A DNA stretch of 64,000 nt from Macrostomum hystrix (lineage: Eukaryota; Platyhelminthes; Macrostomidae). Made by a program: the position numbers and the translations under genes. A model generated the notes under the pieces. The model saw only the letters and a program-made list of their open reading frames with translations, ran no database searches and was not told where the DNA came from. Below are positions 51,980 to 64,000 of this stretch, in pieces. The stretch covers positions 4,641,501-4,705,500 of the forward strand of contig CATNEN010000005.1 of NCBI GenBank assembly GCA_950097015.1. Direction: 5' to 3'. Positions within the stretch are counted from its first letter, which is position 1, and the number at the start of each line of letters is the position of its first letter.

Positions 51980-54900
51980 ATGCAGGTTTCTGCTACATCC
52001 TCCTTTGATTGGGACACTATTGAATTGTCAGATGCTGCAATAGATTCAGTCTTTTATCTTAATAGTAGCATTGAAGAATTAGAGAAAGATATTTCGGTGC
52101 CCCCAGAAGCTACTAAAACTAAACCTAAGAGGACAAATAGTGAGAAGGTGAGATTTGTCAAGATTGTTAATTTAAGCATTCAAAGAAACAATATTGTAGG
52201 AACTATTTATATGTATTAAAAAAGATTAATATTAACCATATTCAGTGTTTTATTTTCTAGTATAGGTTTGCATAATAGTATAAATAAGGAAGTTTTTACT
52301 TGTTAAATAGGTATATATAGCTGAATTATTTCATTTTTGTCAATCATGCAGTCAGTGGGTCTAATAAAACTTTTTAATATTTTAAATTTATATAATTAGC
52401 TAGCAAATAGAAACCACATTCATGATTATTTCATGTGTTTATAAGGCACAGTTCTAAAAGCCAGTGCAAACTTAGTTTATGTACAATTTTTATTAAGGTC
52501 CTAGCTTGCTTGCTTGGTATTTGTAGTGTAGAAGTTTGTCATAAATAGTATTGTCTACACATACTATAGTATATAATCTTGGAGGTGGCTATTAGGTTAA
52601 AACCAGCATTCCATTTTGCATTGTGTACCTAGAGCAAAAATAATTTTGGGTTACTTTTGGCATACAAATAACATGTCCTGAGTGTGGATATCGATCAATA
52701 TAAACTTTCTATAACATTCAATTTCAGTATTTCTTCCTACATTATTTCTCTAAAACTTTTTGTAGGACTCACCTGATGAAATTACAGAATTGACAAACAT
52801 CACTGAGGTAAGCACATACAAATAATTCAGCTTATTAGATTGACATTTCCATAAATTTAATGCTAAGTTTATATTTATCCCCACTGTGCTATACTATCTA
52901 ACTGAAATTTCAGTTCCTTGAATGGTACAAAGAATATGAAGATGAGTCTGATGATCCCAGTGACATGCTTGTAAGGTAAGCTTGTGTAATTTTATAATAC
53001 ATTTGAAAAGCTTTTTATAGGATAAGATACCAGCAATAAAAGTCCTACTCCCACCTATCTTCAGTCCTTTTATATTCCTACCTTTATATATATATATATA
53101 TAAGTATATGTCCCATTCCTGACTATTCTAAATGAATTGCAATCCAAGCAATCGCAGTATTTTGTTCGCACTATCAGAAGCATTCAAGCAGGCCTACAAA
53201 AGGAGCGAGCGAAATGGCAAGAGCTACTCCAGGGTATCACAGAAACTCTAGCCAGCCTGGACCAGTTGAGGGCGCAATACAGCGAAGTCGCCGGCAAGAC
53301 TAACGCGTTGCATCACGACTGCGAGCACCTGCTAGCTGAGCAGGACCGGCTGCTACATAGGGCGCAACAGATTGATGCCTGCTTGGACTATTTCAATCAT
53401 CACGATAGGATCTCTGCGGTTGGTGCCATAAAAAAATTATTATAAACTTTATATTCGCCAGACAGGGACCTAGAACTACCAAAAATCCTCAAAGTAGGCC
53501 GGTGGCAGAGCGGTTAACACGTTTGCCCCTCGCACCAAGGTCCCTAAGCTCGATTCCGCGGCGAGGCCACGTTTATTTGAGGCGCAGCCGCGGAGAGAAG
53601 GCTTGGGTGCTTGTCATGTAATTTATGCCCTTGAGGGCCAACCTCGAAGGCGCAGTGAGAGTGTACACTGCCTCACGATGAGAAAGTCAGGGCAGATGTA
53701 CACACCTGTGTGAGCGTGTGCCTGTGTACGGTATATGTGTGCGTGTGTGCTCAGGAGTCAGCGAAATGGGCAGGATTGCCTTCTCGCTGGCTCCTGCAAT
53801 TATTATTATTATTATTAACAATCCTCAATCATAAATCTTTATTATCTTCTTAGAATCCTATAGATTTATTTTGCTTTCAAGAATCTCTTAGTTTCCTGGA
53901 AAACCTATGAGTTTCCTGTTTATATCCTAGAGACTCTGTTAGTTTCATATAAACCTTAGCGATTTTCTAGAATCCCTATTAATTCCTCAAAAATCGAATT
54001 AGTGTCCTAGAATCCCGAGTAGTTTCCTAGAATCCCGAGTAGTTTTCTAGAATCCCGAGTAGTTTCCTAGAATCCCGAGTAGTTTCCTAGAATCCCGAGT
54101 AGTTTCCTAGAATCCCGAGTAGTTTCCTAGAATCCCGAGTAGTTTCCTAGTATCCCGAGTAGTTTCCTAGAATCCCGAGTAGTTTCCTAGAATCCCGAGT
54201 AGTTTCCTAGAATCCCGAGTAGTTTCCTAGAATCCCGAGTAGTTTCCTAGAATCCCGAGTAGTTTCCTAGTATCCCGAGTACTTTCCTAGAATTCCTATT
54301 AGTTTCCTAGAATCCCGAGTAGTTTCCTAGAATCCCGAGTAGTTTCCTAGAATCCCGAGTAGTTCCTAGAATCCGGTTAGTTTCCTAGAATCCTATTAGT
54401 TTCCTAGAATCCCTACTAGTTTTCTAGAATCCCGAGTAGTTTCCTAGAATCCGGTTAGTTTCCCAGAATTCCCATTAGTTTCCTAGAATCCCTATTAGTT
54501 TTCTAGAATCCCGAGTAGTTTCCTAGAATCCCGAGTAGTTTCCTAGAATCCCGAGTAGTTTCCTAGAATCCGGTTAGTTTCCCAGAATTCCCATTAGTTT
54601 CCTGGAATAAAATTTACTGGTTTTTTTCAAAATGCATATTGCTATCCTAGAATCCCCATGTTATAGACCAATGGATTTGACTTTGGGATTTATCCTTAAA
54701 GTACTATAAAATCCCCTCAATCGATATTTCTAACATTCACCTTCCTTTTCAGAAGCTAAGCTCACCTTATCTACAAGTGACTGCCGAATCTCTTCAACCA
54801 GTTCTTAGCCAAATTGACGACTGTCTAGAATTCGTCAATCGACACCCGGAATTCAAGGAGGCGCACAATTACCACATCAAATTCAAGCAGGTTCTGGCCA

Positions 54901-57900
54901 GATGTCTCACACTGATCCACGATTCTGTGTTCTCAGTGTTGGAGAATGCCGTTTTTAGTCTCGAATCGCAGATTGATCAGCTGTCACCTGAAAATGCTTT
55001 CACCCTGTTCTATGGTCGGTTTAGGAGTCACAGCGCCAAAGTGAGATTTTTTGTCTGCCTGTGAAATAATAATTTTGTTATTATATGTCTTGTTACCTAA
55101 TCAGGTTAAATGGTTTCATAATCTCTTATTGTCTTCCTAAATCCCGATCGCTAATGCTTGTTCTCTAATCCTGGTTCTCTAATCCTGGTTCTCTAATCCT
55201 GGTTCTCTAATCCTGGTTCTCTAATCCTGGTTCTCTAATCCTGGTTCTTTATTCCTTGTTCTCTAGTCCTTATTCTCTAATCCTTGTTCTCTAATCCTTG
55301 TTATCTAAGCCTGGTTCTCTAATTCTTGTTCTCGAATCCTTGTTCTCTAATCATACTTCTCTAATCCTTGTTCTCTATTCCTTGTTCTCTAATCCTTTTT
55401 CTATTATCCTTATTCTCTTAATCCTTGTTCTCTAATCTTTGTTCTATATCCTTGTTCTCTTATCTTTGTTCTCTAATCCTTGTTCTCTAATCTTTGTTCT
55501 CTATCCTTGTTCTCTTATCTTTGTTCTCTAATCCTGGTTCTCTAATCCTGCTTCTTTATTCCTTGTTCTCTGATTCTTGTTCTTTAATCCTTGTTCTCTA
55601 ATCCTTGTTCTCTAACCTTATTCTCTAATCCTTATTCTCTAATCCTTATTCTCTAATCCATGTTCTCTAATCCTTGTTCTCTTATCTCTGATCTCTAATC
55701 CATGTTCTCTAATCCTAGTTCTCTTATCTCTGATCTCTAATCCATGTTCTCTAATCCATGTTCTCTAATCCTTGTTCTCTTATCTCTGATCTCTAATCCA
55801 TGTTCTCTAATCCTAGTTCTCTTATCTCTGATCTCTAATCCATGTTCTCTAATCTTTGTTCTCTAATCCTTGTTCACTTATTCTGGTAAAAATGTATTGT
55901 TCAACTCTAAGCCATTTTCTCGAATACGATTTCTTGATTATACTTTTATTTAATTTATAACTACGACTCGTAGTTGAAAATTGACTCAGTCTCTCGGCTT
56001 ATTCTGATTTATTAAATTTCCACGTTTCTATATGAAATCAGTTCAAAAAGCCATACATGCCTACTAACAAGCCAAAATCAAGTAGCATAATACGCAAACG
56101 CATTGTAAGGTTCGCCCGCTAATGGAATTACTGGAAAATCGCCGGTCGCGCAGTCAAGATTATCAATCGGCGCTGCACGAGTGCGCATCGGCCTACGTTC
56201 AGCACCGAGAGCGCCTTCTGCAGCCCAGCGTCCAAGCAGCTATCAACGAGATGACCGTCCGCTGCGCTAACGATCATTGCAGCCTAGCCAGGACTGGCTG
56301 CTCGTTTCTGTTGCACCTATGCGACGACGAAGAGAGCCTATTTCGTCAGTTCTTTCGCTCCCTGCACCCGCTATTAACTGGCATGCTGCGTCGGTTGTGC
56401 TCAATATTCTATGAAGCATTCAGGCCTAGCGTGATACATATGCAGCATCTGGAGACGCTGAGCGAACTCTGCCACATTCTGCAACGTGAGGCTATCGATC
56501 TGTCTGCTCAGCAACAGCAGCTGGCTTATAGGGAGGCTTCGCGAGATTCTTTGTCTGGTGAGGACTGCTAGAATCGTACAGAAATTCAGAGCATGACTCA
56601 ACTCTGTTAAAGAAACCGAAGCTACGCTCGAGTAGATCTAGAATAGTCATAGTTGAAGGAATCGCAGCTAGAATCGTCATAGTAAAGGAATCGCATCTAG
56701 AATGGTCTCAGTTAAAGGAATCGATTCTAGAATAGTCTCAGTTGTAGGAATCGCATCTGGAATCGCCAAAATTGAAGGAATCGCAGCTAGAATCGCCAGA
56801 GTTAAAGGAATCGCATCTAGAATAGTCTCAGTTGAAGGAATCGCATCTAGAATCGCCAAAATTGAAGGAATCGCAGCTAGAATCGTCAAAATTAAAGGAA
56901 TCGCATCTAGAATGGTCTCAGTTAAAGGAATCGATTCTAGAATAGTCTCAGTTGAAGGAATCGCATCTAGAATCGCCGAAATTGAAGGAATCGCATCTAG
57001 AATAGTCTCAGTTGAAGGAATCGCATCTAGAATTGCCAAAATTGAAGGAATCGCATCTAGAATCGCCAAAATTGAAGGAATCACAGCTAGAATCGCCAAA
57101 ATTGAAGGAATCGCAGCTAGAATGGTCTCAGTTAAAGGAATCGAATCTAGAATAGTCTCAGTTGAAGAAATCGCATCTAGAATCGCCAAAATTGAAGGAA
57201 TCGCAGCTAGAATCGTCAAAATTAAAGGAATCGCATCTAGAATGGTCTCAGTTAAAGGAATCGATTCTAGAATAGTCTCAGTTGAAGGAATCGCATCTAG
57301 AATCGCCGAAATTGAAGGAATCGCATCTAGAATTGCCAAAATTGAAGGAATCGCAGCTAGAATCGCCGGAGTTAAAGGAATAGCATCTAGAATAGTCTCA
57401 GTTGAAGGAATCGCATCTAGAATTGCCAAAATTGAAGGAATTGCAGCTAGAATCGTCAAAATTAAAGGAATCGCATCTAGAATCGTCATAGTAAAGGAAT
57501 CGCTGCTAGAATCGTCATGGTTGAAGGAATAGCACGTAGAATCGTCAAAGTTTAAGGAATCCATCGATATTCGTCATAGTTAAAGGAATCGCAGGTAGAA
57601 TCGTCATAGTTGAAGGAATCGCAGGTAGAATCGTCATAGTTGAAGGAATCGCAGGTAGAATCGTCATAGTTGAAGGAATCGCATCGATATTCGTCATAGT
57701 TGAAGGAATCGCATCTAGAATCGTCATAGTTGAAGGAATCGCATCGATATTCGTCATAGTTGAAGGAATCGCAGGTAGAATCGTCATAGTTGAAGGAATC
57801 GCATCGATATTCGTCATAGTTGAAGGAATCGCAGGTAGAATCGTCAACATTGAAAAATGCTAATCTAGAATCCCACTGACAACTATTCTTTGCAGATCAA

Positions 57901-60900
57901 GATCAGATCAAGTCTAATTTGCCGACTGCTTCGGCTCCCGATCCCGAAGCTGGAGCAGCCTTTATCTGGGCCTGCCGAGCCATTCTAGCCGACGCCCAAG
58001 AGCGCTTAGTCTATCGCACCCACGTCTACGCTAATTCGGAAATTTTGGGCTTCAAACCGGCGCCTGGAGATTTAGCTTATCCTGACAAGCTTGAAATGAT
58101 GCGTAATATTGCCGATAGTTTGAATACTGGCCAGGTGAGATTATTAGTGATTAACTCGGACACAATAAGGCTTGTTATTAACGCGTCGGACGCAACGCGA
58201 CTTGTTAAAAAAAACGTCCCCTATTAGATCTTGTCTGATGGATAATAACTAGGCCATAGTTATAGATCTAGTGCGTTCCCGATGAATAGTAATGCCAATT
58301 AGAGTGGGCGATAAAGGATAGTTTCTTTTCAGGAAACTGTAACGCCCTTGCTAGAATAGCAATTTCATTCTTACTTTAATTACCCCACAGACATCCTAGA
58401 ATCCCCACAGCCATCCTAGAATCCCCAAAGTCATCCTAGAAGTCCCACAGACATTCTAGAATCCACGCAGCCATCCTAGAATCCCACAGACATTCTAGAA
58501 TCCCCAAAGCCATCCTAGAATCCCCACAGCCACCCTAGAATCCCAGACATTCTAGAATCCCCACAGCCATCCTAGAATCCCAGACATTCTAGAATCCCCA
58601 CAGCCATCCTAGAATCCCAACAGCCATCCTAGAATGCCCACAGCCATCCTAGAATCCCCAAAGCCATCCTAGAATCCCCACAGGCATCCTAGAATCCCCT
58701 CGGCTATCCTAGAATCCCCACAGACATCCAAGAATCCCCACAGCCCTCCTAGAATTCACACAGGCATCCAAGAATGCCCACAGCCACCCTAGAATCCCCA
58801 AAGCCATCCTAGAATCCCCACAGGCATCCAAGAATGCCCACATCCACCCTAGAATCCCCAAAGCCATCCTAGAATCCCCACAGGCATCCAAGAATGCACA
58901 CAGCCATCCTAGAATCCCCAAAGCCATCCTAGAATCCCCACAGGCATCCTAGAATCCCCTCGGCTATCCTAGAATCCCCACAGACATCCAAGAATCCCCA
59001 CAGCCCTCCTAGAATTCCCACAGGCATCCAAGAATGCCCACAGCCACCCTAGAATCCCCAAAGCCATCCTAGAATCCCCACAGGCATCCAAGAATGCCCA
59101 CATCCACCCTAGAATCCCCAAAGCCATCCTAGAATCCCCAACAGGCGTCCAAGAATGCACACAGCCATCCTAGAATCCCCAAAGCCATCCTAGAATCCCC
59201 ACAGGCATCCTAGAATCCCCTCGGCTATCCTAGAATCCCCACAGACATCCAAGAATCCCCACAGCCCTCCTAGAATTCCCACAGGCATCCAAGAATGCCC
59301 ACAGCCACCCTAGAATCCCCAAAGCCATCCTAGAATCCCCACAGGCATCCAAGAATGCCCACATCCACCCTAGAATCCCCAAAGCCATCCTAGAATCCCC
59401 AACAGGCGTCCAAGAATGCACACAGCCATCCTAGAATCCCCAAAGCCATCCTAGAATCCCCACAGGCATCCTAGAATCCCCTCAGCTATCCTAGAATCCC
59501 CACAGACATCCAAGAATCCCCACAGCCATCCTAGAATCCCCACAGGCATCCTAGAATCCCCACAGACATCCTAGAACCCCCACAGCCATCCTATAATCCC
59601 AACAGGCATCCTAGAACCCCCACAGGCATCCTAGAATTCCCACAGGCATCCTATAATCCTAACAGCTACAATATCCCCACAGCGATCCTACAATCCCCAC
59701 TTAACAGCCATCTAAAAATCCTAACAGCCATCAATCTCAGAATCCTAGCCATCTTATAATCCCCATTGCCTTTCCAGAATCCCAACAGCAATTTATCCCA
59801 GAATCCCAACAGCAACTTATCCTAGAATCCCAACAGCAATTTATCCCAGAATCCCAAAAGCAATTTATCTCAGAATCCCAACAGCAATTTATCCCAGAAT
59901 CCCAACAGCAATTTATCCCAGAATCCCAACAGCAATTTATCCCAGAATCCCAACAGCAATTTATCCCAGAATCCCAACAGAAATTAATCCCAGAATCCCC
60001 ACAGTCACTCTGTTTAATCTGAAATGTTATCAATCGTCTGTCAGGTGACAGCAGGAGGCGCCCTTGCTGACGCGGGCCTCGCAGCGCCGCATCCGCCATC
60101 GTCGCCGTCTGGCAATATGCCGATGTCGCCAGCTGACCTGCACGGCATGTGGTATCCGACTGTGCGACGTACTTTAACGCTGCTGTCTAAACTCAGCCGG
60201 TGCCTGGATAGGGGCACATTTCAAGGCCTAGCCCAGGAGGTGCTAGATCTATGCGTTCAATCGCTGATGTCGGCATCTAAGGCTATCGGTGGTCGAAAAT
60301 CAACGGTGGATTGCGACCTATTCCTAATGAAACACCTGCTGATTCTTAGGGAACAGGTGGCGCCGTTTCAGCTGGACAATGCCGGCATTATTAGAGAGGC
60401 CAGCCTAGATTTTAGCAAGATGCGCTCCGCTGCCGTTAATCTAATCTCGTCTAGGGGTCGAATGTTGGCGTTAAATAGGAATAATGCATTCCTGCAATTC
60501 CTGCTGGAGAGTCGGCCGGATGTAGTTGAGAATACGCTGGACTGCAGACAACAGGTCAGTTTTTGCTGCCACTTCACCTAAATCGATTTGACTTGATGAA
60601 TGACGTGTTGATTGACATGGCGAATGACGTGTTGATTGGCATGATGAATGACGTGTTGATTGACATGACGAATGGCGTGTTGATTGACATGACGAATGAC
60701 GTGTTGATTGACATGACGAATGACGTGTTGATTGACATGACGAATGAAGTGTTGATTTGACTTGATAAATGACGTGTTGATTGACATGACGAATAAGGTG
60801 TTGATTTGACTTGATAAATGACGTGTTGATTGACATGACGAATAACGTGTTGATTGACACGATAAATAACGTGTTGATTGACACGATAAATAACGTGTTG

Positions 60901-61575
60901 ATTGACATGACGAATGACGTGTTGATTTGACTTGATAAATGACGTGTTGATTGACATGACGAATAACGTGTTGATTGACACGATAAATAACGTGTTGATT
61001 GACACGATAAATAACGTGTTGATTGACACGATAAATAACGTGTTGATTGACACGATAAATAACGTGTTGATTGACACGATAAATAACGTGTTAATTGAAA
61101 TCATTTTGTGGCTTGATTTTAGACGTGATGATTGACACAAGAGAATAGCAATAAGATCGACTTGATGCGGTAAATTAGGAATTATTGACGAAATTTTTTA
61201 CATTTGACAATAATTAGGAGTTATTTTCTAGTATGGTAGCACCGCTTCCTCCTTCAGGTGGATTCTGAGCTGCGGTCCACTTGTCAGCGTTTCATCGCCT
61301 CAGCTAGCGATCGCCTAACTCAGGGCCTGACCGAATTCTGCAGAATGTGCTCAAATCTGGACGAGTTAAACAGCTCCGGTGCTTCTAGTCGAGGCGATAA
61401 CAGAGAGCAGGTGGCGTTATTGCGTAATCAGCCTTGGTCAACACCCGAGAAACTGCACGACCTGCTAGCCGAGTCATACAAGAGACTCAAGACTCAAGTT
61501 CCAGCACTGCTCAATAGCTTGAGATTGTATCTGGCCAATCAGGACACTGAGCACATACTGTTTAGGCCAATTAAA
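51980..61575 (+). CDS. COG3: COG3, conserved oligomeric Golgi complex subunit 3 (9 exons, C-terminal exon(s) outside window)
   Basis: COG3 is a lobe A subunit of the COG tethering complex that directs retrograde vesicles within the Golgi. Exons: 51980-52147, 52766-52807, 52914-52970, 53149-53418, 54753-55040, 56110-56557, 57896-58134, 60045-60554, 61258-61575; these give 780 residues in one frame. Diagnostic stretches in order are FLEWYKEY, SEVAGKTNALHHDCEHLLAE, NAFTLFYGRFRSHSAKVR, LETLSELCHILQREAID, AQERLVYRTHVYANSEILGF, KPAPGDLAYPDKLEMM, SPADLHGMWYPTVRRTL, LFLMKHLLILREQVAPF and DTEHILFRPIK. About 50 residues remain compared with the usual ~830. The exon 3/4 junction is the least certain (donor 52971 or 52976; weak acceptor at 53147-53148), and the donor after exon 4 (GTTGGT) is weak. 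The ATG has A at -3. Introns 4-9 are filled with SINE and minisatellite sequence. Confidence 0.93.
52148..52765 (+). other. COG3 intron 1, no array
   Basis: A 618-base AT-rich intron with no tandem array and nothing gene-like. Confidence 0.7.
53493..53819 (+). mobile_element. Full-length tRNA-derived SINE (327 bp) with 9-bp target duplication
   Basis: The head GGTGGCAGAGCGGTTAACAC matches a Leu/Ser-type tRNA box A, and AGCTCGATTCCGC a box B. The body includes GCAGCCGCGGAGAGAAGG, CTTGTCATGTAATTTATGCC and GTACACTGCCTCACGATGAG. The tail is an (ATT)n run. The target duplication AATCCTCAA is present at 53484-53492 and 53820-53828. It sits in COG3 intron 4 in sense orientation and serves as the reference for the other SINE copies in the window. 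Confidence 0.92.
53870..54605. repeat. 20-bp minisatellite in COG3 intron 4
   Basis: The unit AGTAGTTTCCTAGAATCCCG is nearly perfect at 54005-54360, with diverged relatives (TATTAGTTTCCTAGAATCC) on both sides. Confidence 0.94.
55140..55885. repeat. 15-bp minisatellite in COG3 intron 5
   Basis: Units TGGTTCTCTAATCCT and TTGTTCTCTAATCCT repeat about 48 times. In the right part a composite block with CTTATCTCTGATCTCTAATC recurs about every 60 bases. The array lies in intron 55041-56109. Confidence 0.93.
56600..57850. repeat. 30-bp minisatellite in COG3 intron 6 (about 40 copies)
   Basis: The unit contains AAGGAATCGCATCTAGAATC plus a GTCATAGTTG or GCCAAAATTG linker. Multi-unit blocks are repeated, such as the order around 56700-56950 recurring near 57120-57300. 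A 276-codon plus frame and a 295-codon minus frame are by-products of a unit divisible by three. Confidence 0.95.
58385..59690. repeat. ~19-20-bp minisatellite with 261-bp higher-order repeat in COG3 intron 7
   Basis: Units of AGCCATCCTAGAATCCCCAC and variants. A block beginning near 58969 recurs near 59230, a 261-bp period, and a third related block precedes them near 58709. Confidence 0.94.
59765..60005. repeat. 24-bp minisatellite at the 3' end of COG3 intron 7
   Basis: The unit contains CAGCAATTTATCCCAGAATC and CCAA, about ten copies, ending 40 bases before the acceptor at 60043-60044. It shares AGAATCCC with the array immediately upstream. Confidence 0.93.
60590..61100. repeat. ~24-bp minisatellite in COG3 intron 8 (about 21 copies)
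   Basis: Unit GACGTGTTGATTGACATGAC plus GAAT, with a second type (ACACGATAAATAACG) dominating the right end. It lies in intron 60555-61257. Confidence 0.93.
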
Positions 61576-61584
61576 GTGAGCTTT

Positions 61585-64000
61585 GGATTCTAATGGGAGC
61601 TGATATGGATTCTCATGGAGATTAATAGGGATTCTCATGGAGATTAATATGGATTCTCATGTAGATTAATATGGATTCTAATGGAGATTACTCGTAATAT
61701 GGATTCTCATGTAGATTAATATGGATTCTAATGGGAGCTTATATGGATTCTCATGGTGATTAATATGGATTCTCATGGAGATTAATATGGATTCTCATGG
61801 AGATTAATAATATGAATTCTCATGGAGATTAATAATATGAATTCTCATGGAGATTAATATGGATTCTCATGGAGATTAATATGGATTCTCATGGAGATTA
61901 TTAATATGAATTCTCATGGAGATTAATAATATGAATTCTCATGGAGATTAATAATATGAATTCTCATGGAGATTAATATGGATTCTCATGGAGATTAATA
62001 ATATGAATTCTCATGGAGATTAATATAGATTCTCATGGGGATTAATATGGATTCTCATGGAGATTAATATGGATTCTCATGGGGATTAATATGGATTCTC
62101 ATGAAGATTAATATGGATTCTCATGGGGATTAATATGGATTCTCATGGAGATTAATATGGATTCTCATGGGGATTAATATGGATTCTCATGAAGATTATT
62201 AATATGAATTCTCATGGAGATTAATATGGATTGTCATGTAGATTAATATGGATTCTTATGTAGATTATTAATATGGATTCTCATGGGGATTATTAATATG
62301 AATTCTCATGGAGATTAATAATATGAATTCTCATGGAGATTAATAATATGAATTCTCATGGAGATAAATAATATGAATTCTCATGGAGATAAATAATATG
62401 AATTCTCATGGAGATTAATAATATGAATTCTCATGGAGATTAATATGGATTCTCATGGGGATTAATATGGATTCTCGTGGAGATTAATAATATGAATTCT
62501 CATGGAGATTAATATGGATTCTTATGGGGATTAATATGGATTCTCATGGAGATTGTTAATATGAATTTTCATGGAGATTAATATGGATTCTCATGTAGAT
62601 TAATAGGGATTCTCATGGAGATTAATATGGATTCTCATGGAGATTAATACGGATTCTCATGTAGATTATTACGGATTCACATGGAGATTAATAGGGATTC
62701 TCATGCAGATTAATATGGATTCTCATGGAGATTAATACGGATTCTCATGGAGATTAATAGGGATTCACATGGAGATTAATATGGATTCTCATGTAGATTA
62801 TTACGGATTCTCATGGAGATTAATAATATGGATTCTCATGGAGATTAATAATATGAATTCTCATGGAGATTAATAATATGAATTCTTATGGAGATTAATA
62901 TGGATTCTCATGGAGATTAATATGGATTCTCATGGAGATTAATAATATGAATTCTCATGGAGAATAATATGGATTCTCATGGAGATTAATATGGATTCTC
63001 ATGGAGATTAATATGGATTCTAATGGGAGCTTATATGGATTCTCATGGTGATTAATATGGATTCTCATGTAGATTAATAGGGATTCTCATGGAGATTAAT
63101 ATGGATTCTCATGGAGATTAATACGGATTCTCATGTAGATTATTACGGATTCACATGGAGATTAATAGGGATTCTCATGCAGATTAATATGGATTCTCAT
63201 GGAGATTAATACGGATTCTCATGGAGATTAATAGGGATTCACATGGAGATTAATATGGATTCTCATGTAGATTATTACGGATTCTCATGGAGATTAATAA
63301 TATGGATTCTCATGGAGATTAATAATATGAATTCTCATGGAGATTAATAATATGAATTCTTATGGAGATTAATATGGATTCTCATGGAGATTAATATGGA
63401 TTCTCATGGAGATTAATAATATGAATTCTCATGGAGAATAATATGGATTCTCATGGAGATTAATATGGATTCTCATGGAGATTAATATGGATTCTAATGG
63501 GAGCTTATATGGATTCTCATGGTGATTAATATGGATTCTCATGGAGATTAATATGGATTCTCATGGAGATTAATAATATCGATTCTCATGTAGATTAATA
63601 GGGATTCTCATGGAGATTAATATGGATTCTCATGGAGATTAATACGGATTCTCATGTAGATTATTACGGATTCACATGGAGATTAATAGGGATTCTCATG
63701 CAGATTAATATGGATTCTCATGGAGATTAATACGGATTCTCATGGAGATTAATAGGGATTCACATGGAGATTAATAATATGGATTCTCATGGAGATTAAT
63801 AATATGAATTCTCATGGAGATTAATAATATGAATTCTTATGGAGATTAATATGGATTCTCATGGAGATTAATATGGATTCTCATGGAGATTAATAATATG
63901 AATTCTCATGGAGATTAATATGGATTCCCATGGAGATTAATATGGATTCTCATGGAGATTAATATGGATTCTAATGGGAGCTTATATGGATTCTCATGGA
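61585..64000. repeat. ~22-bp minisatellite in COG3 intron 9, running off the window
   Basis: Units of ATTAATATGGATTCTCATGG plus AG, with TAATAA-extended variants. Large blocks recur: a segment with TGTAGATTAATAGGGATTC begins near 62594, 63068 and 63589 (spacing about 474 and 521). The array starts ten bases after the exon 9 donor and continues past the window edge. Confidence 0.95.

Noticed and set aside
56677-57564. 295-codon minus and 276-codon plus frames
   Set aside because: Both come from the same 30-bp array in COG3 intron 6; the unit is divisible by three, which keeps frames open by construction.

Overview
This is animal (metazoan) nuclear DNA. The genes are split by GT-AG introns, they match animal Golgi, chromatin and transporter families, and the window carries tRNA-derived SINEs and a cut-and-paste DNA transposon. 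I cannot place the species. A small-to-medium invertebrate (perhaps lophotrochozoan) genome would fit, but that is inference. Most introns and several flanks are filled with tandem minisatellites, usually one private family per intron, so most long open frames here are repeat artefacts.

Layout, left to right. (1) 1-9231 (+): the last seven exons of a DOP1/Dopey homologue (886 codons visible). (2) 12276-19339 (+): a complete eight-exon GCN5/PCAF lysine acetyltransferase with PCAF-N region, GNAT domain and bromodomain. (3) 22549-28917 (-): a six-exon MFSD2-type lysolipid/sodium symporter of 587 residues with only phase-0 introns. (4) About 9 kb of non-coding DNA (28918-38095) with SINE copies, a duplicated 110-bp element, nested palindromes and arrays. 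(5) 38096-38335 (-): a 79-residue acidic secreted peptide between two related arrays. (6) 39966-41911 (+): a two-exon multi-pass membrane protein resembling TRP channels. (7) 42861-45170 (-): a two-exon 161-residue protein with a zinc ribbon and a SAM-like end; its intron holds a SINE expanded into a 58-bp satellite. (8) 45782-51257: an apparently complete CACTA-like transposon with matching 10-bp ends, a TNP2-like transposase and a spliced DUF4806-type second protein. (9) 51980-61575 (+): nine exons of COG3 (780 residues), with the C-terminal exon(s) beyond the window.

DOP1 and COG3 both act in Golgi/endosome membrane traffic, but nothing in the sequence indicates that they are co-regulated. 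The COG3 gene and the zinc-ribbon gene are head to head, and the transposon occupies most of the space between their starts. The main points of interest are the transposon and its two similarly placed acceptor/ATG modules, the SINE-to-satellite conversion, the paired arrays around the small secreted gene, and a short core (TAGAATCC-like) shared by several otherwise distinct minisatellites. Exon borders were set by hand from splice consensus, reading frame and family similarity recalled from memory; no search or transcript was available.
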